Shown piece by piece: positions 27,341 to 35,897 of a DNA stretch of 64,000 nt; position 1 is the stretch's first letter; each line of letters opens with the position of its first letter. Both the position numbers and the translations under genes were made by a program. The notes beneath the pieces were generated by a model. It was not told the DNA's origin. It made no database searches and saw only the letters and a list, made by a program, of their open reading frames with translations. Where the stretch lies: the NCBI GenBank assembly GCA_020635015.1, contig JACKAP010000006.1, positions 186,001 through 250,000 on the forward strand. Reading direction: 5' to 3'. This stretch comes from Calditrichia bacterium (GTDB lineage: Bacteria > Calditrichota > Calditrichia > RBG-13-44-9 > J075).

Positions 27341-28420
27341 TTACAGGTTAATGGTCAATTGGCTGCGCACTTTCAGCGCCGAATCCAGCTCATCCGCTGC
27401 CGGTTGATCGATCTCACCGTTCACCTGCAGGCGGGCATTCTTACCGAAATACACCGCCGGCCCAAAGCGGAAATACATCACTTCATCATTATCTAAATCG
27501 GTGTTGGGATCGACGTTGCTCACCCCGGCAGCCAGTTCGAAGGCGTCGATGCCGCCCAGGTTCTGCAGCGGGGTCTTCAGTTTGGACTTCCAACGGGCGG
27601 TGACATCGAAGAGCTGGAAGCTGATATCTTCGCTGCTGCCGAGAAAATCTTTGCTGAAGCTACCCAGCGCCAGGCCGCCTTCGATATCGAAGCCGGAGGG
27701 AAGGTAGACGCCGAAGTCCGGTGCTATCACCGTAACGCTGCCGGTATTGTCAACATCCCCGATCTGGTTGCCCAGGCTGTTCATGACCCCGGAGACGCCG
27801 AACTGCAGCGCTTTGCCGGCGGCCAGATTGACCCGCCCGGAGAGCATCTTGCCATTGTTGACCACATCGCCTTTGGTCCTGCCGGCATCTTCCCGGCCGC
27901 CTTCGCCGGCGCCGTTGGAATAATTAGCGGCGAAGTTTACATTGTCACCGATCTTCCCCCCGAACTCCAGCCCGACATGACGGGCGGAAAGGTAGCTATC
28001 GGCCAGGAATTCCGCTGCGGCGCTGCGTTCCACCAGCAACAGGCTGCCGGAGGAGCGTAACTCTTCCCGCCATACCGGCACCTTAAACTGGCCGAAGCGC
28101 AGATAGTGATGCTTAAGGATCTTGACCTTGGCTTCCGCGTCTTTCAGATTCGGGCTGTTATCGCGCACTTCGATCTGGAATTTTGCCGATACATTATCGT
28201 TCAAGTGGGAGGAAATCTGGAAGCGGCCACGGCGGATCCGGAAGCCGTTGTTGGTTCTGGCGGCATCCGATTCCGTGTCATTGTCAAACAGATGCTGTAC
28301 CTGAACCCGTCCGGTGAGATCCCAGCTTTTCGATTTGGGAGCACTGACTTCCTGAGCCAATCCGCTCAGACTGAGAAACATAAGCAACATAACTGCTATC
28401 AACACATTCGCAAATTTCAT
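27341..28420 (-). CDS. Phosphate-selective porin-like outer-membrane protein (OprO/OprP type)
   Basis: I prefer the second ATG (28420), which has GAGG at a good distance and opens a clean signal peptide MKFANVLIAVMLLMFLSLSGLAQ. The mature part, about 335 residues, is a porin: WDLTGRVQVQHLFDND, NGFRIRRGRFQISSHLNDNVSAKFQIEV and LRFGQFKVPVWREELRSSG are typical of the OprO/OprP family, and the chain ends in RSQLTINL. Such porins admit phosphate or polyphosphate across the outer membrane. Its position before pstS and its own Pho-box-like site support this role; ion selectivity is inferred. Confidence 0.85.
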   Translation of the reverse strand: MKFANVLIAVMLLMFLSLSGLAQEVSAPKSKSWDLTGRVQVQHLFDNDTESDAARTNNGFRIRRGRFQISSHLNDNVSAKFQIEVRDNSPNLKDAEAKVKILKHHYLRFGQFKVPVWREELRSSGSLLLVERSAAAEFLADSYLSARHVGLEFGGKIGDNVNFAANYSNGAGEGGREDAGRTKGDVVNNGKMLSGRVNLAAGKALQFGVSGVMNSLGNQIGDVDNTGSVTVIAPDFGVYLPSGFDIEGGLALGSFSKDFLGSSEDISFQLFDVTARWKSKLKTPLQNLGGIDAFELAAGVSNVDPNTDLDNDEVMYFRFGPAVYFGKNARLQVNGEIDQPAADELDSALKVRSQLTINL

Positions 28421-28509
28421 CTTCGACCTCATAAGTTATGGTTTTTAGTGTGACCCCAATCACATTTTTGGAGCCGATGTTAAAAACGTTGCCAGTTTAC
28501 CTCAGCAAT

Positions 28510-28526
28510 GTTACAAATCGGTTACA
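28510..28526 (-). promoter_or_regulatory. Pho-box-like direct repeat before the porin gene
   Basis: Plus strand GTTACAAATCGGTTACA; gene strand TGTAACC-GATT-TGTAACA, two near-identical 7-base half-sites spaced by 4 bases. It lies about 90 bp upstream of the porin start and about 100-140 bp upstream of the divergent M28 peptidase gene, so it could serve both. Confidence 0.6.
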
Positions 28527-28646
28527 GCTAAATTTCGATTGCGTTTTATTGTGAAAATTTTACTATTTTAAGTCGGAATGAAGTTTACGGTTTTCGAAAG
28601 TTGGTAACGCTTCATGCCCCTGGGGCGGAATAATTTGGAAATAAGC

Positions 28647-30314
28647 ATGGTTGGTTGCCGGACCTTCGCAAACATTGTCATGGGAAATCTGCTGTTCCTG
28701 AGCATTGGGCTTGCTCAGGGTAGCTTCCCCGACCTCCCGGCAGCGCTGGATGCCATCTCCGGCGCTGAGATCCGCCGTCATATCGAATACCTGGGCAGCG
28801 ATGAACTGGCTGGCCGGGCCACCGGCAGTCCCGGGGAACGGGCGGCAGCGGAATATATCGCCTCCCATTTGCAGCACCTCGGCCTGGCTTTTCCCGAAAA
28901 GCTGGAAAGCTATTTCCAGCGGGTGCCGATGCACGGCAGCATCCCCCTGGCGGAATCCCGGCTGCGTTTGTTCTTGGCGGACAAAGTGCGCGATTTCGAA
29001 CTCGGCGAGGATTATCTGCTGTTTAAGTCCGGCGCCCAGACCTATGTGCCGCAGCCGGTTCCCCTGGTTTTTGCCGGGTACGGCATCGTGGCGCCGGAAT
29101 TCGACTACAACGACTATCAGAACCTGGCGGTGGAGGGGAAAATTGTGGTTTACTTCTCCGGAGAACCCCGGTCAAATGATCCGCAATATTTCGCCGGTGG
29201 GGCGGAGACGATTTACGCCTCTCCCGAGGCGAAGGCGCGGCTGGCCATCTCCCGGGGGTCGCTGGGGAGCATTCTGATCCCGCTGCCGGAAGCGTCGGAG
29301 GCAGGCTTCTGGCAAAACCGGCGCCGCGAGTTCGCCTTCGAAGAAATCACCCTGGCGTATGCCGCCAGCAGCCACCTGAACGTGATGCTCAATCCCGCCG
29401 CCGCGCCGGCACTGTTCCAGGGTGCGCCCTTTTCCTTCTCTGCAGTACTGGAAATGGCCGCGGCTCAGAAGCTGGTCAGCTTTCCGCTGGCGGCGTCGCT
29501 TTCTTTCAAAGGTGAATTTATCCAGCGGGATTTTACTGCCAGCAATGTGATCGGAGTGCTGCCGGGCAGCGATCCGAAGCTGAGTGACAGCTATCTGATC
29601 ATGAGCGCTCATTACGACCATCTGGGGGTAGGGGAGAAGGTGAAGGGCGACTCGATCTATAATGGGGTGTTTGACAATGCCGCCGGCGCGGCCGCATTGC
29701 TGGAGATTGCCCGGGCGTTCAGCGAATTTCCCACCGCTCCGCCCCGCACGATTATTTTTCTGTTTCTGACCGGCGAAGAAAAAGGGCTGCTGGGATCGCG
29801 CTACTACCTCGATAACCCGGTGCAGCCGCTTTATAAAACCATCGCTAATGTGAATATCGACGGGCTGGCGATGTTTGATACATTTAATGATATTGTGGGC
29901 ATTGGCGCCGAGCTGTCTACCCTGGGAGACGATCTCCGGGAAGCCGCGTCGATCAACGGCCTGGCGGTGTCGCCCCTGCCGGCAGAATTCACCTGGCAGG
30001 CTTCTTTTGCCCGCTCCGACCAGATTGCTTTTGCCCAGGCGGGGATTCCCTCCCTGCTAACCCTGGAAGGGCTAGATTACCGCCACAGCGATCGCGATTC
30101 GGCCCTGGCCCGGGTGTTGCACTGGAACCGCACGATCTATCATACCCCGTTTGACGATCTGCAGCAGCCGATCGATGAGGAGGCGATGGCTCAGCATGCC
30201 CGGCTGATATTCACCCTCTGCCGGCTGCTGGCCGATAGGGGCAAGTCGCCGGAATGGCATCCCGGGGCCCCCTATTTATATGAACGATTACAATCGATTG
30301 CGGAGAAGAAATGA
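28647..30314 (+). CDS. M28-family zinc aminopeptidase, secreted
   Basis: Start uncertain: 28647 gives a plausible signal peptide (MVGCRTFANIVMGNLLFLSIGLAQG); an ATG at 28614 is also in frame. Of about 555 residues, roughly 120-270 contain a PA-type insert (PVPLVFAGYGIVAPEFDYNDY). The C-terminal half is the M28 peptidase, with zinc ligands visible as AHYDHLG, FDNAAGAAAL, TGEEKGLLGS, NVNIDG and YHTPFDD, so it should be active. It releases N-terminal residues from peptides outside the cytoplasm. The stop codon overlaps the next gene's ATG. Confidence 0.9.
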   Translation: MVGCRTFANIVMGNLLFLSIGLAQGSFPDLPAALDAISGAEIRRHIEYLGSDELAGRATGSPGERAAAEYIASHLQHLGLAFPEKLESYFQRVPMHGSIPLAESRLRLFLADKVRDFELGEDYLLFKSGAQTYVPQPVPLVFAGYGIVAPEFDYNDYQNLAVEGKIVVYFSGEPRSNDPQYFAGGAETIYASPEAKARLAISRGSLGSILIPLPEASEAGFWQNRRREFAFEEITLAYAASSHLNVMLNPAAAPALFQGAPFSFSAVLEMAAAQKLVSFPLAASLSFKGEFIQRDFTASNVIGVLPGSDPKLSDSYLIMSAHYDHLGVGEKVKGDSIYNGVFDNAAGAAALLEIARAFSEFPTAPPRTIIFLFLTGEEKGLLGSRYYLDNPVQPLYKTIANVNIDGLAMFDTFNDIVGIGAELSTLGDDLREAASINGLAVSPLPAEFTWQASFARSDQIAFAQAGIPSLLTLEGLDYRHSDRDSALARVLHWNRTIYHTPFDDLQQPIDEEAMAQHARLIFTLCRLLADRGKSPEWHPGAPYLYERLQSIAEKK

Positions 30315-31156
30315 GCCGGCATCTGACTCTGATCATCCTGGCCGCCGGGATTCTGGCGCTGACCTGCGGAAGTTGCGGGGGCATTCGACAGCAGCAAACA
30401 CCCGCCATCATCCGGATCAAGGGTTCCGATACGATGGTGCTGTTGACCCGCCGCTGGGCAGCCGATTATATGCGGCAAAATCCCGGGGTCTCCATCTATG
30501 CCGAAGGCGGGGGATCGGGTACCGGGATCAGGGCCCTGATTGAAGGCAGTGCGGATATCGCCGCGGCCTCACGCACCCTGACCCCGCAGGAAAGCAAACA
30601 ATTGGCGCGTTTGCACCGTTCGGTCGGCATCAGCTACCTGGTGGCGAAAGATGCGCTGAGCGTGTATGTTCATCCCGATAACCCGGTGAAAGATCTGACC
30701 CTGAAACAGTTGAAGGAAATTTTCGGTGGAACCGTCGTCAATTGGTCGGAGGTCGGGGGGCTGGATGCGCCCATCATGGTACTGATCCGTCCGCCGAATT
30801 CCGGTACCTATCTGTACTTTCAGGAACATATCCTGGAAGAAGCAGATTATAGTGCGGCTGCGACGGTGGCGCCCACCACGGCGGCAGTCGTAGCCGCAAT
30901 ATCACATCAGAGCAATGCAATCGGGTATGGTGGGATCGCCTATGGCGACAGCATTTATCATTGCCGGATCAATGGGATTCCGCCTACAGAATCCTCGGTA
31001 CGCTATGATCTTTACCCCCTGACCCGATATCTATACCTCTATACCGTCGATAAACCGCGGGGGGCGAAACAGCGCTTCCTGAACTGGGTTCTGAAGAAAG
31101 AAGGGCAGGAAATTGTTAGAGAAACCGGTTATTTTCCGCTGTGGCAGGAAGAGTAG
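30311..31156 (+). CDS. PstS-like phosphate-binding lipoprotein
   Basis: 281 residues overlapping the M28 gene by 4 bp (ATGA), so translation is coupled. The signal ends in a lipobox-like LTCGSC. The mature chain is a phosphate-type binding protein: IRIKGSDTMVLLTRRWAADY, EGGGSGTGIRALIEGSADIAAAS, RPPNSGTYLYFQEHIL and NAIGYGGIAY are PstS motifs. It is distinct from the main PstS, with a shorter chain and lipid anchor. It may buffer phosphate at the membrane for PstCA or act as a sensor. Why it is coupled to a peptidase is not clear. Confidence 0.88.
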   Translation: MSRHLTLIILAAGILALTCGSCGGIRQQQTPAIIRIKGSDTMVLLTRRWAADYMRQNPGVSIYAEGGGSGTGIRALIEGSADIAAASRTLTPQESKQLARLHRSVGISYLVAKDALSVYVHPDNPVKDLTLKQLKEIFGGTVVNWSEVGGLDAPIMVLIRPPNSGTYLYFQEHILEEADYSAAATVAPTTAAVVAAISHQSNAIGYGGIAYGDSIYHCRINGIPPTESSVRYDLYPLTRYLYLYTVDKPRGAKQRFLNWVLKKEGQEIVRETGYFPLWQEE

Positions 31157-31196
31157 ATGAGCGATAAGCTTTAAAGTTATAATACTTAGATTGTTC

Positions 31197-31261
31197 TTGG
31201 TCATTGGTTCTGTTTATCCACCAACCAACAACCAACAACCAACAACCAACAACCAACAACC
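31197..31261. repeat. Heptamer array CCAACAA x5
   Basis: Five perfect CCAACAA units at 31225-31259 are preceded by TTGGTCA and TTGGTTC at 31197-31210, the short complementary partner. The array sits exactly between the ends of two convergent genes. Confidence 0.85.
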
Positions 31262-32074
31262 CTACCGCCAATCCTTCCACTCAAATCCACTCTCCACCAC
31301 CGACTCCAGGCTGTCCGGCAGTGCTGAAAAAAAATCCAGTCCGGTGAAGGCTTCCACGGAATCGACCGGTACCGCCAGTTGACGGAGGGTGCGTTTGGTG
31401 GGAGCATTTTCCATCAAAAAACCTATGGCTTTCACTTCCGGGGTTTGCCGGTCCAGCACGACCCGGAAGAAATATTCCGGCACCGCCACCCGGTTGCGGC
31501 CGATCATGCGGATACGCTGCTTGAAGACCGGTCCGCTAACCACATAAAGCGATTTGCTGCTGCTGGCCCAGTCTTTGATTAGCGAATCCAGCGCTACCCA
31601 GGTCTCCCGCTGAAAGCGGGGGTTGCGTGGGCTGACGGTGCTGATCAGGAAGGACTGGGTGATCGCGCTGTTGGCCCAATTCATGTGTAAGACCGGTACC
31701 AGCGGCCCTTTTACAAAACCGGAACGGCGGAAATCGCTTTCCTCGGCGGTCACATCGAGCAGTAGGGGATCGGCCCGGAAGCTGTCTGAGGGCACCGCCA
31801 GACCGGGCTGATCAGCCAGTGCCCGGCTCAGGTGGTACATCACCCAATCCGGCTGTAAGGTACGCACGTTGTAATTCATGCTGTAATAAGCGTGCTCCAC
31901 CAGAGCATTCACTGGCGCTCCCTCGGGGTATCCGGGGAAATCGCTTGTCGCCACCTTCGGCGTATCGGCGAAGAAAGCGGAAATGCTTTCCTCCATTTCA
32001 GATCTGTAAAGGAAAAGCAAGACGAGTGCTGCGCCGAATAGCATGAGGAATATAAATAGAGCGATTTTTTTCAT
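31262..32074 (-). CDS. NUC1-family (DNA/RNA non-specific endonuclease) homologue lacking catalytic residues
   Basis: 270 residues with one N-terminal membrane anchor (about 4-23), so the rest is periplasmic or secreted. Residues about 60-220 follow the NUC1 endonuclease fold: AYYSMNYNVRTLQPDWVMYHLS, SDFRRSGF, SFLISTVSPRNPRFQRETWVALD and LYVVSGPVF. The catalytic DRGH box, however, is VKGP (121-124), so the general-base histidine is lost. The magnesium-binding Asn of the SPQxxxFN motif is Gln155. I see no frameshift. The protein is therefore probably a pseudo-nuclease that keeps the fold, perhaps for nucleic acid or partner binding. Confidence 0.75.
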   Translation of the reverse strand: MKKIALFIFLMLFGAALVLLFLYRSEMEESISAFFADTPKVATSDFPGYPEGAPVNALVEHAYYSMNYNVRTLQPDWVMYHLSRALADQPGLAVPSDSFRADPLLLDVTAEESDFRRSGFVKGPLVPVLHMNWANSAITQSFLISTVSPRNPRFQRETWVALDSLIKDWASSSKSLYVVSGPVFKQRIRMIGRNRVAVPEYFFRVVLDRQTPEVKAIGFLMENAPTKRTLRQLAVPVDSVEAFTGLDFFSALPDSLESVVESGFEWKDWR

Positions 32075-32178
32075 TGACCTTCTCCTATTTAAAGGATAAA
32101 GGTTAAAGGATGAAGGATGAAGGTAAGCGACTCAAACCAAAATCTTAGATAAACGCTGTGGCCTCTGTGGCAGAAGCA

Positions 32179-33909
32179 TTATGTCATATTAAATCCATCG
32201 CGAATCTCACTGCTCAAGGTATGCAGATTTTGCTGTATTTCGCCATAGTTTTTCTCCAACGGCGCCAGGCGTTTCTGCTCCTGCTCGACAAAATCGTAGA
32301 AGCCCAGGAAGCTGCGGTCGATATCCTCGTAGATAATGCGCAGTTTGCCGGTCAGCTTTTCGCGCAGTTCACTTTCGAACTGCCGGCGGCCCTTCTCCAG
32401 GCCGGCGCGGAAATCGCGCTTGATTTTCCCGCGCTTGAACACCAGCATCCCGGCGGCGATCAGCATCCCGATGCCGGTCAGCACCCCGCCGGTCACGTCC
32501 ATGAAAGCGAGCTTGGTGGTGGTCATGATGATCGCGCCGATGATCGCCAGCGCGCCCCCGCCCATCGCCGCCGGGGCAATGCTGCCGGGATCGGATTTCA
32601 GGGAGTTGATAAAAGAATCATTCTTGAGCAGCGAGGAAACCTTGCTGCGCACATCCTCCAGCACCTCCCGGCGCTGGTCGCCGATGCGCCGGAAGATCTC
32701 CTCGCTGAGCGCCTGATCATTGCGGATGCGATTGAGGTCTTCGATAAGCCCCTGCAGCAGCTGGCGGATGCCGTTGACAAAGTGTTGGGCGCCGTCATTG
32801 GCGAGGTCCTCGAAGGTGGTGTTGAGGCGTTTCTCGAACTGCTGTTGCAGTTCGTTGATCCAGCTTTTCACCGATTCCTTCTTGCTGAACAGGGAGGCGA
32901 AGGAGCGCTTGAAGAGGCTGAGCACGGAAAGGCCCTCTTCGAATTCCAGTACTACCTCGCTACGAATTCGGTCGTAATTGGCCACCAGGCGGTCGATCAG
33001 GGAGGCGACCTCGAAGTTGGTCTGGCGCTCCCCGGTGGAGAGGCGGTTCTTGATGTTCTCCACCATCGCCGCATCCCGGGCCAGCTGCTGCTGGCGCTCG
33101 TTCAGGCTCAAGCTGATCTTCTTCACCGCCTGACCGGAGGTGGCCAGGGCGGATTCCAGCTTCAGGCGGTAGGGGTTGCCCCCGGTGACGGTCTCCTGGA
33201 TAAAGCGGCGCATTTCCGTAAAACCGCTGCGCTCCGGCTGCCCGTTTTGTTCCCATTCGGCGGAGGTGCAGAAGACCTTCGGCTCGCTGATCCCGCGCTG
33301 GATGGCGTATTCCTTTACCTTTTCGATGTTCACTTTCAGCTCATCCGGCCGTGCCAGGTCGGCTTGCTGCAGCACAAACACCACCTTGCGCCGCCATTCC
33401 TCGCTGACGAAGTCCAGCAACTCCCAGCTGGTCAGGGTGTGGGGATTTTTGGCCGGGAAGACGAACATCACCAGGTCGCTATTGGGGATGAATTTGTGAG
33501 TGATCTCTTGATGATGACGGATGATGGTATTGGTGCCGGGGGTATCGACGATCGCGATGGTCTTGAGAATCTCGTTGGGCAGCGCCACCCGGCGCAGGTG
33601 CTCGTTCAGGCTCACCTGGGATTTCTCCGGGGCGTAGACGATCTGCTGGATCACATCGGTGCAGGGGGCGGCGTCCACCGGGCAGATATCCGCTCCCAGC
33701 AAGGCGTTAATGAAGCTGCTCTTGCCCGCCTTCACCTCCCCGACCACCACGAACAGGAAAGGCTCGTTGAGGTTGGAGCGCAGGTCGTCGATTACCCGCT
33801 GCAGGTCGGGGGTGTTGACCTCGTAGGCTAATGTTGCCAGGGCTTTCAGCAGCTCGTCGAGTTTGAATTTGAAGCGGGCGTAGGTGGTGTTGAGAATTGC
33901 GTGATCCAT
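32179..33909 (-). CDS. Bacterial dynamin-like GTPase
   Basis: 576 residues. The GTPase domain (about 40-260) has G1 GEVKAGKSSF, a G2 threonine in PCTDV, G3 DTPGTN and a G4-like LQQAD in place of T/NKxD. Long helical stalk regions follow. Near residues 445-485 a pair of hydrophobic segments (AMGGGALAIIGAIIM, LTGIGMLIAAGMLVF) forms the paddle or membrane-inserting part typical of bacterial dynamin-like proteins. More coiled coil completes the chain. Such proteins remodel or repair membranes in a GTP-dependent way. Single copy here; many relatives occur as adjacent pairs. Confidence 0.85.
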   Translation of the reverse strand: MDHAILNTTYARFKFKLDELLKALATLAYEVNTPDLQRVIDDLRSNLNEPFLFVVVGEVKAGKSSFINALLGADICPVDAAPCTDVIQQIVYAPEKSQVSLNEHLRRVALPNEILKTIAIVDTPGTNTIIRHHQEITHKFIPNSDLVMFVFPAKNPHTLTSWELLDFVSEEWRRKVVFVLQQADLARPDELKVNIEKVKEYAIQRGISEPKVFCTSAEWEQNGQPERSGFTEMRRFIQETVTGGNPYRLKLESALATSGQAVKKISLSLNERQQQLARDAAMVENIKNRLSTGERQTNFEVASLIDRLVANYDRIRSEVVLEFEEGLSVLSLFKRSFASLFSKKESVKSWINELQQQFEKRLNTTFEDLANDGAQHFVNGIRQLLQGLIEDLNRIRNDQALSEEIFRRIGDQRREVLEDVRSKVSSLLKNDSFINSLKSDPGSIAPAAMGGGALAIIGAIIMTTTKLAFMDVTGGVLTGIGMLIAAGMLVFKRGKIKRDFRAGLEKGRRQFESELREKLTGKLRIIYEDIDRSFLGFYDFVEQEQKRLAPLEKNYGEIQQNLHTLSSEIRDGFNMT

Positions 33910-33988
33910 CGGTTATCGGTGTTCCTTTTGCCTAGAGGTAAAAAATGGGGAAATAAAGCTGATTACTCAGCATGATTTGAGGGTGCGG

Positions 33989-34013
33989 GTTTTTCCCCAT
34001 CAACCCATTCACC
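33989..34013. repeat. Octamer-type repeat block
   Basis: GTTTTTCCCCATCAACCCAT followed by TCACC matches the blocks at 7003-7038 and 7159-7195. It directly abuts the miaB stop codon. Confidence 0.7.
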
Positions 34014-34015
34014 AA

Positions 34016-35344
34016 TTACCCCACCACCGTCCCCCGCAGCACGTGCGGCGTCGCATCGCTGATCTGCACCCGCACAAAATCTCCCTTGCGGTAGCTGCCT
34101 TTGGGCACGATTACGATCTTATTGCCGTCATTGCGGCCGAGGTAGTCGTCGGGGCTCTTTTTGGTGCTTTCCTGTTCCAGCAGCACCGCATGAATCTCGC
34201 CGACATGGGCGAGGTTCTTGTGGTAGGAATGGCGCTTCTGGATCTCGTTCAGCTTGACGATGCGGCGGGTTTTTTCCTCCTCCGGCACATCGTCGGGAAA
34301 CTTGCGCTGGGCGATGGTCTGGGGCCGCTCGGAATATTTGAAGATGTAAGCGGAATCGAATTCCACCGTTTCCATCACCTGCACCGTTTCTTCGAACTCG
34401 GCTTCCGTTTCGGTGGGGAAGCCGACGATGATGTCGGTGCTCAGCACCATGGCCGGGTAGAGGGTACGGATCTCATCGACCAGGTCGAGAAATTCTTTCC
34501 GGGTGTAGGTGCGGTTCATCATCTCCAGCACCCGGTCGTTGCCGGCCTGCAAGGGGAGGTGAATCTGCTTGCACACTTTCGGATTTTCCGCGATCACCTG
34601 CAGCAGGCGGCGGGGGAAATCTTTCGGATGGGGAGAGGTGAAGCGGATGCGCTCGATGCCTTCCACTGTGCTCACTTGTTCGAGAAGATCGGCAAAATCA
34701 TGCCCTTCATAGCGATAGGAATTGACATTCTGTCCCAGCAGGGTGATCTGGCGGAAACCCTGTCCGGCCAGGCGTTTCACCTCATCGACCACGTTCTCCG
34801 GCGAACGGCTGCGTTCCCGGCCCCGGGTGTAGGGCACCACGCAGAAGGTGCAGAAATTGTCGCAACCGCGCATCACCGCCAGCCAGGCATTGACGCCGCC
34901 ATCCTGGGCGGGGTAGACGTCGGAATAGGTCTCGAACTCCGATAAAGTGACGTCGAAATTCTTCGGTGCCGCGCCGTTGGTAACGCCGTTCCCGGAAATC
35001 TCATCGATCAACTGGGGCAGGCGCTTATAGCTGTCCGGCCCGGCGATGAAATCGATCGGCAGCTTGGGATTCTCTAATAACTGCTTTCGGAAGTTGGTGG
35101 CCATGCAGCCGAGGATGCCGATCTTAACCCCATCCCCTTTGCGGCCGTTGAGGATGTTGTGAATCCGGCTGTAGACCTTATTATTGGCATTCTCCCGCAC
35201 CGAGCAGGTGTTGAGCAGCACAATATCCGCTTCGCTTTCCGACTCAGTAAAATCAAAGCCGCTCTTGCCCAGCACCGAGCGCACGATCTCGGTGTCGTAG
35301 ACATTCATCTGGCAGCCGTAGGTCTCGATAAAAACCTTTTTCAT
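34016..35344 (-). CDS. miaB: tRNA-2-methylthio-N6-dimethylallyladenosine synthase
   Basis: 442 residues, normal length. The N-terminal UPF0004 domain begins VFIETYGCQMNVYDTE and holds one iron-sulfur cluster. The radical SAM cluster motif is GCDNFCTFCVVPYTRGRERSR-type (CxxxCxxC near residue 155). A C-terminal TRAM domain follows (FVRVQISDATPHVLRGTVVG). It adds a methylthio group to i6A37 of tRNAs reading UNN codons. Its relative MtaB is encoded at 47217. miaA is not in the window. Confidence 0.96.
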   Translation of the reverse strand: MKKVFIETYGCQMNVYDTEIVRSVLGKSGFDFTESESEADIVLLNTCSVRENANNKVYSRIHNILNGRKGDGVKIGILGCMATNFRKQLLENPKLPIDFIAGPDSYKRLPQLIDEISGNGVTNGAAPKNFDVTLSEFETYSDVYPAQDGGVNAWLAVMRGCDNFCTFCVVPYTRGRERSRSPENVVDEVKRLAGQGFRQITLLGQNVNSYRYEGHDFADLLEQVSTVEGIERIRFTSPHPKDFPRRLLQVIAENPKVCKQIHLPLQAGNDRVLEMMNRTYTRKEFLDLVDEIRTLYPAMVLSTDIIVGFPTETEAEFEETVQVMETVEFDSAYIFKYSERPQTIAQRKFPDDVPEEEKTRRIVKLNEIQKRHSYHKNLAHVGEIHAVLLEQESTKKSPDDYLGRNDGNKIVIVPKGSYRKGDFVRVQISDATPHVLRGTVVG

Positions 35345-35460
35345 TGCAAATCTATCCTGGAGTATAACGATTGACGAATTACCACTTTAGCTGCGGAATT
35401 TACGAACAGTTTGCAGGTTAAAAAAGTAAAATCTAAATGAAAAATTGGCGAAAAATCTGA

Positions 35461-35513
35461 AATTTTGGTTTGCAAAAATGACAAAAAAGATGTCATTTTT
35501 GCAAACCAAAATT
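35461..35513. repeat. Perfect 23-bp AT-rich inverted repeat
   Basis: Arms 35461-35483 and 35491-35513 are exact reverse complements with a 7-base A-rich loop. It lies in the 553-bp gap between the divergent miaB and barrel genes, about 80 bp before a strong plus-strand terminator. Confidence 0.9.
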
Positions 35514-35594
35514 CGACATAAGTGTTATTGTTTTATTAAACTAAGGAAATCAATAAAATTTGGAAGTTGAGTGTAAATAACCAAATTGTAGTTG

Positions 35595-35651
35595 CCCCAC
35601 TTTCGGTTGCCGCACCGCTCACTGGAGGCGCAGAAAGTGGGGATTTTTTTT
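35595..35651 (+). terminator. Strong intrinsic terminator with no annotated upstream gene
   Basis: CCCCACTTTC (35595-35604) pairs with GAAAGTGGGG (35633-35642), with further pairing possible inside the loop, and is followed by eight Ts. No protein gene lies upstream on the plus strand, because miaB points away. The terminator therefore suggests a small RNA transcribed from somewhere in about 35380-35590. A clear promoter for it was not found. Confidence 0.75.
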
Positions 35652-35814
35652 CCGCCCTTTGATTTCTACCTGATTTCATTACTAAATTCCCATCCCGGTA
35701 AATTTGGATGCTGCGTCAGCTAAATCAAAGTGAGTATCAAATGGCCGGTGACTATTTAGCCTGTCGATGAATGTGGGATTTTTCCATGCTGCGTCATCTT
35801 GATACAGACAAAAC

Positions 35815-35852
35815 TCGTATCATATGCCCGTAGTCTGGGGCATATGATACGA
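35815..35852. repeat. Perfect 15-bp inverted repeat before the barrel gene
   Basis: TCGTATCATATGCCC and GGGCATATGATACGA flank an 8-base loop, 46 bp before the barrel gene start. It could be a leader hairpin or an operator-like dyad. The core ATGCCC/GGGCAT is also seen in the hairpin at 44185-44229. Confidence 0.85.
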
Positions 35853-35897
35853 ATTCAGATAGATCAACCTACATTTTTCTCGATGAGAGGGAGTCTT

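Noticed and set aside
32158..33831. A 557-codon plus-strand frame opposite the dynamin-like gene
   Set aside because: Its product has low-complexity composition and no motifs, while the minus strand encodes a complete GTPase. It is a shadow of GC-rich codon use.
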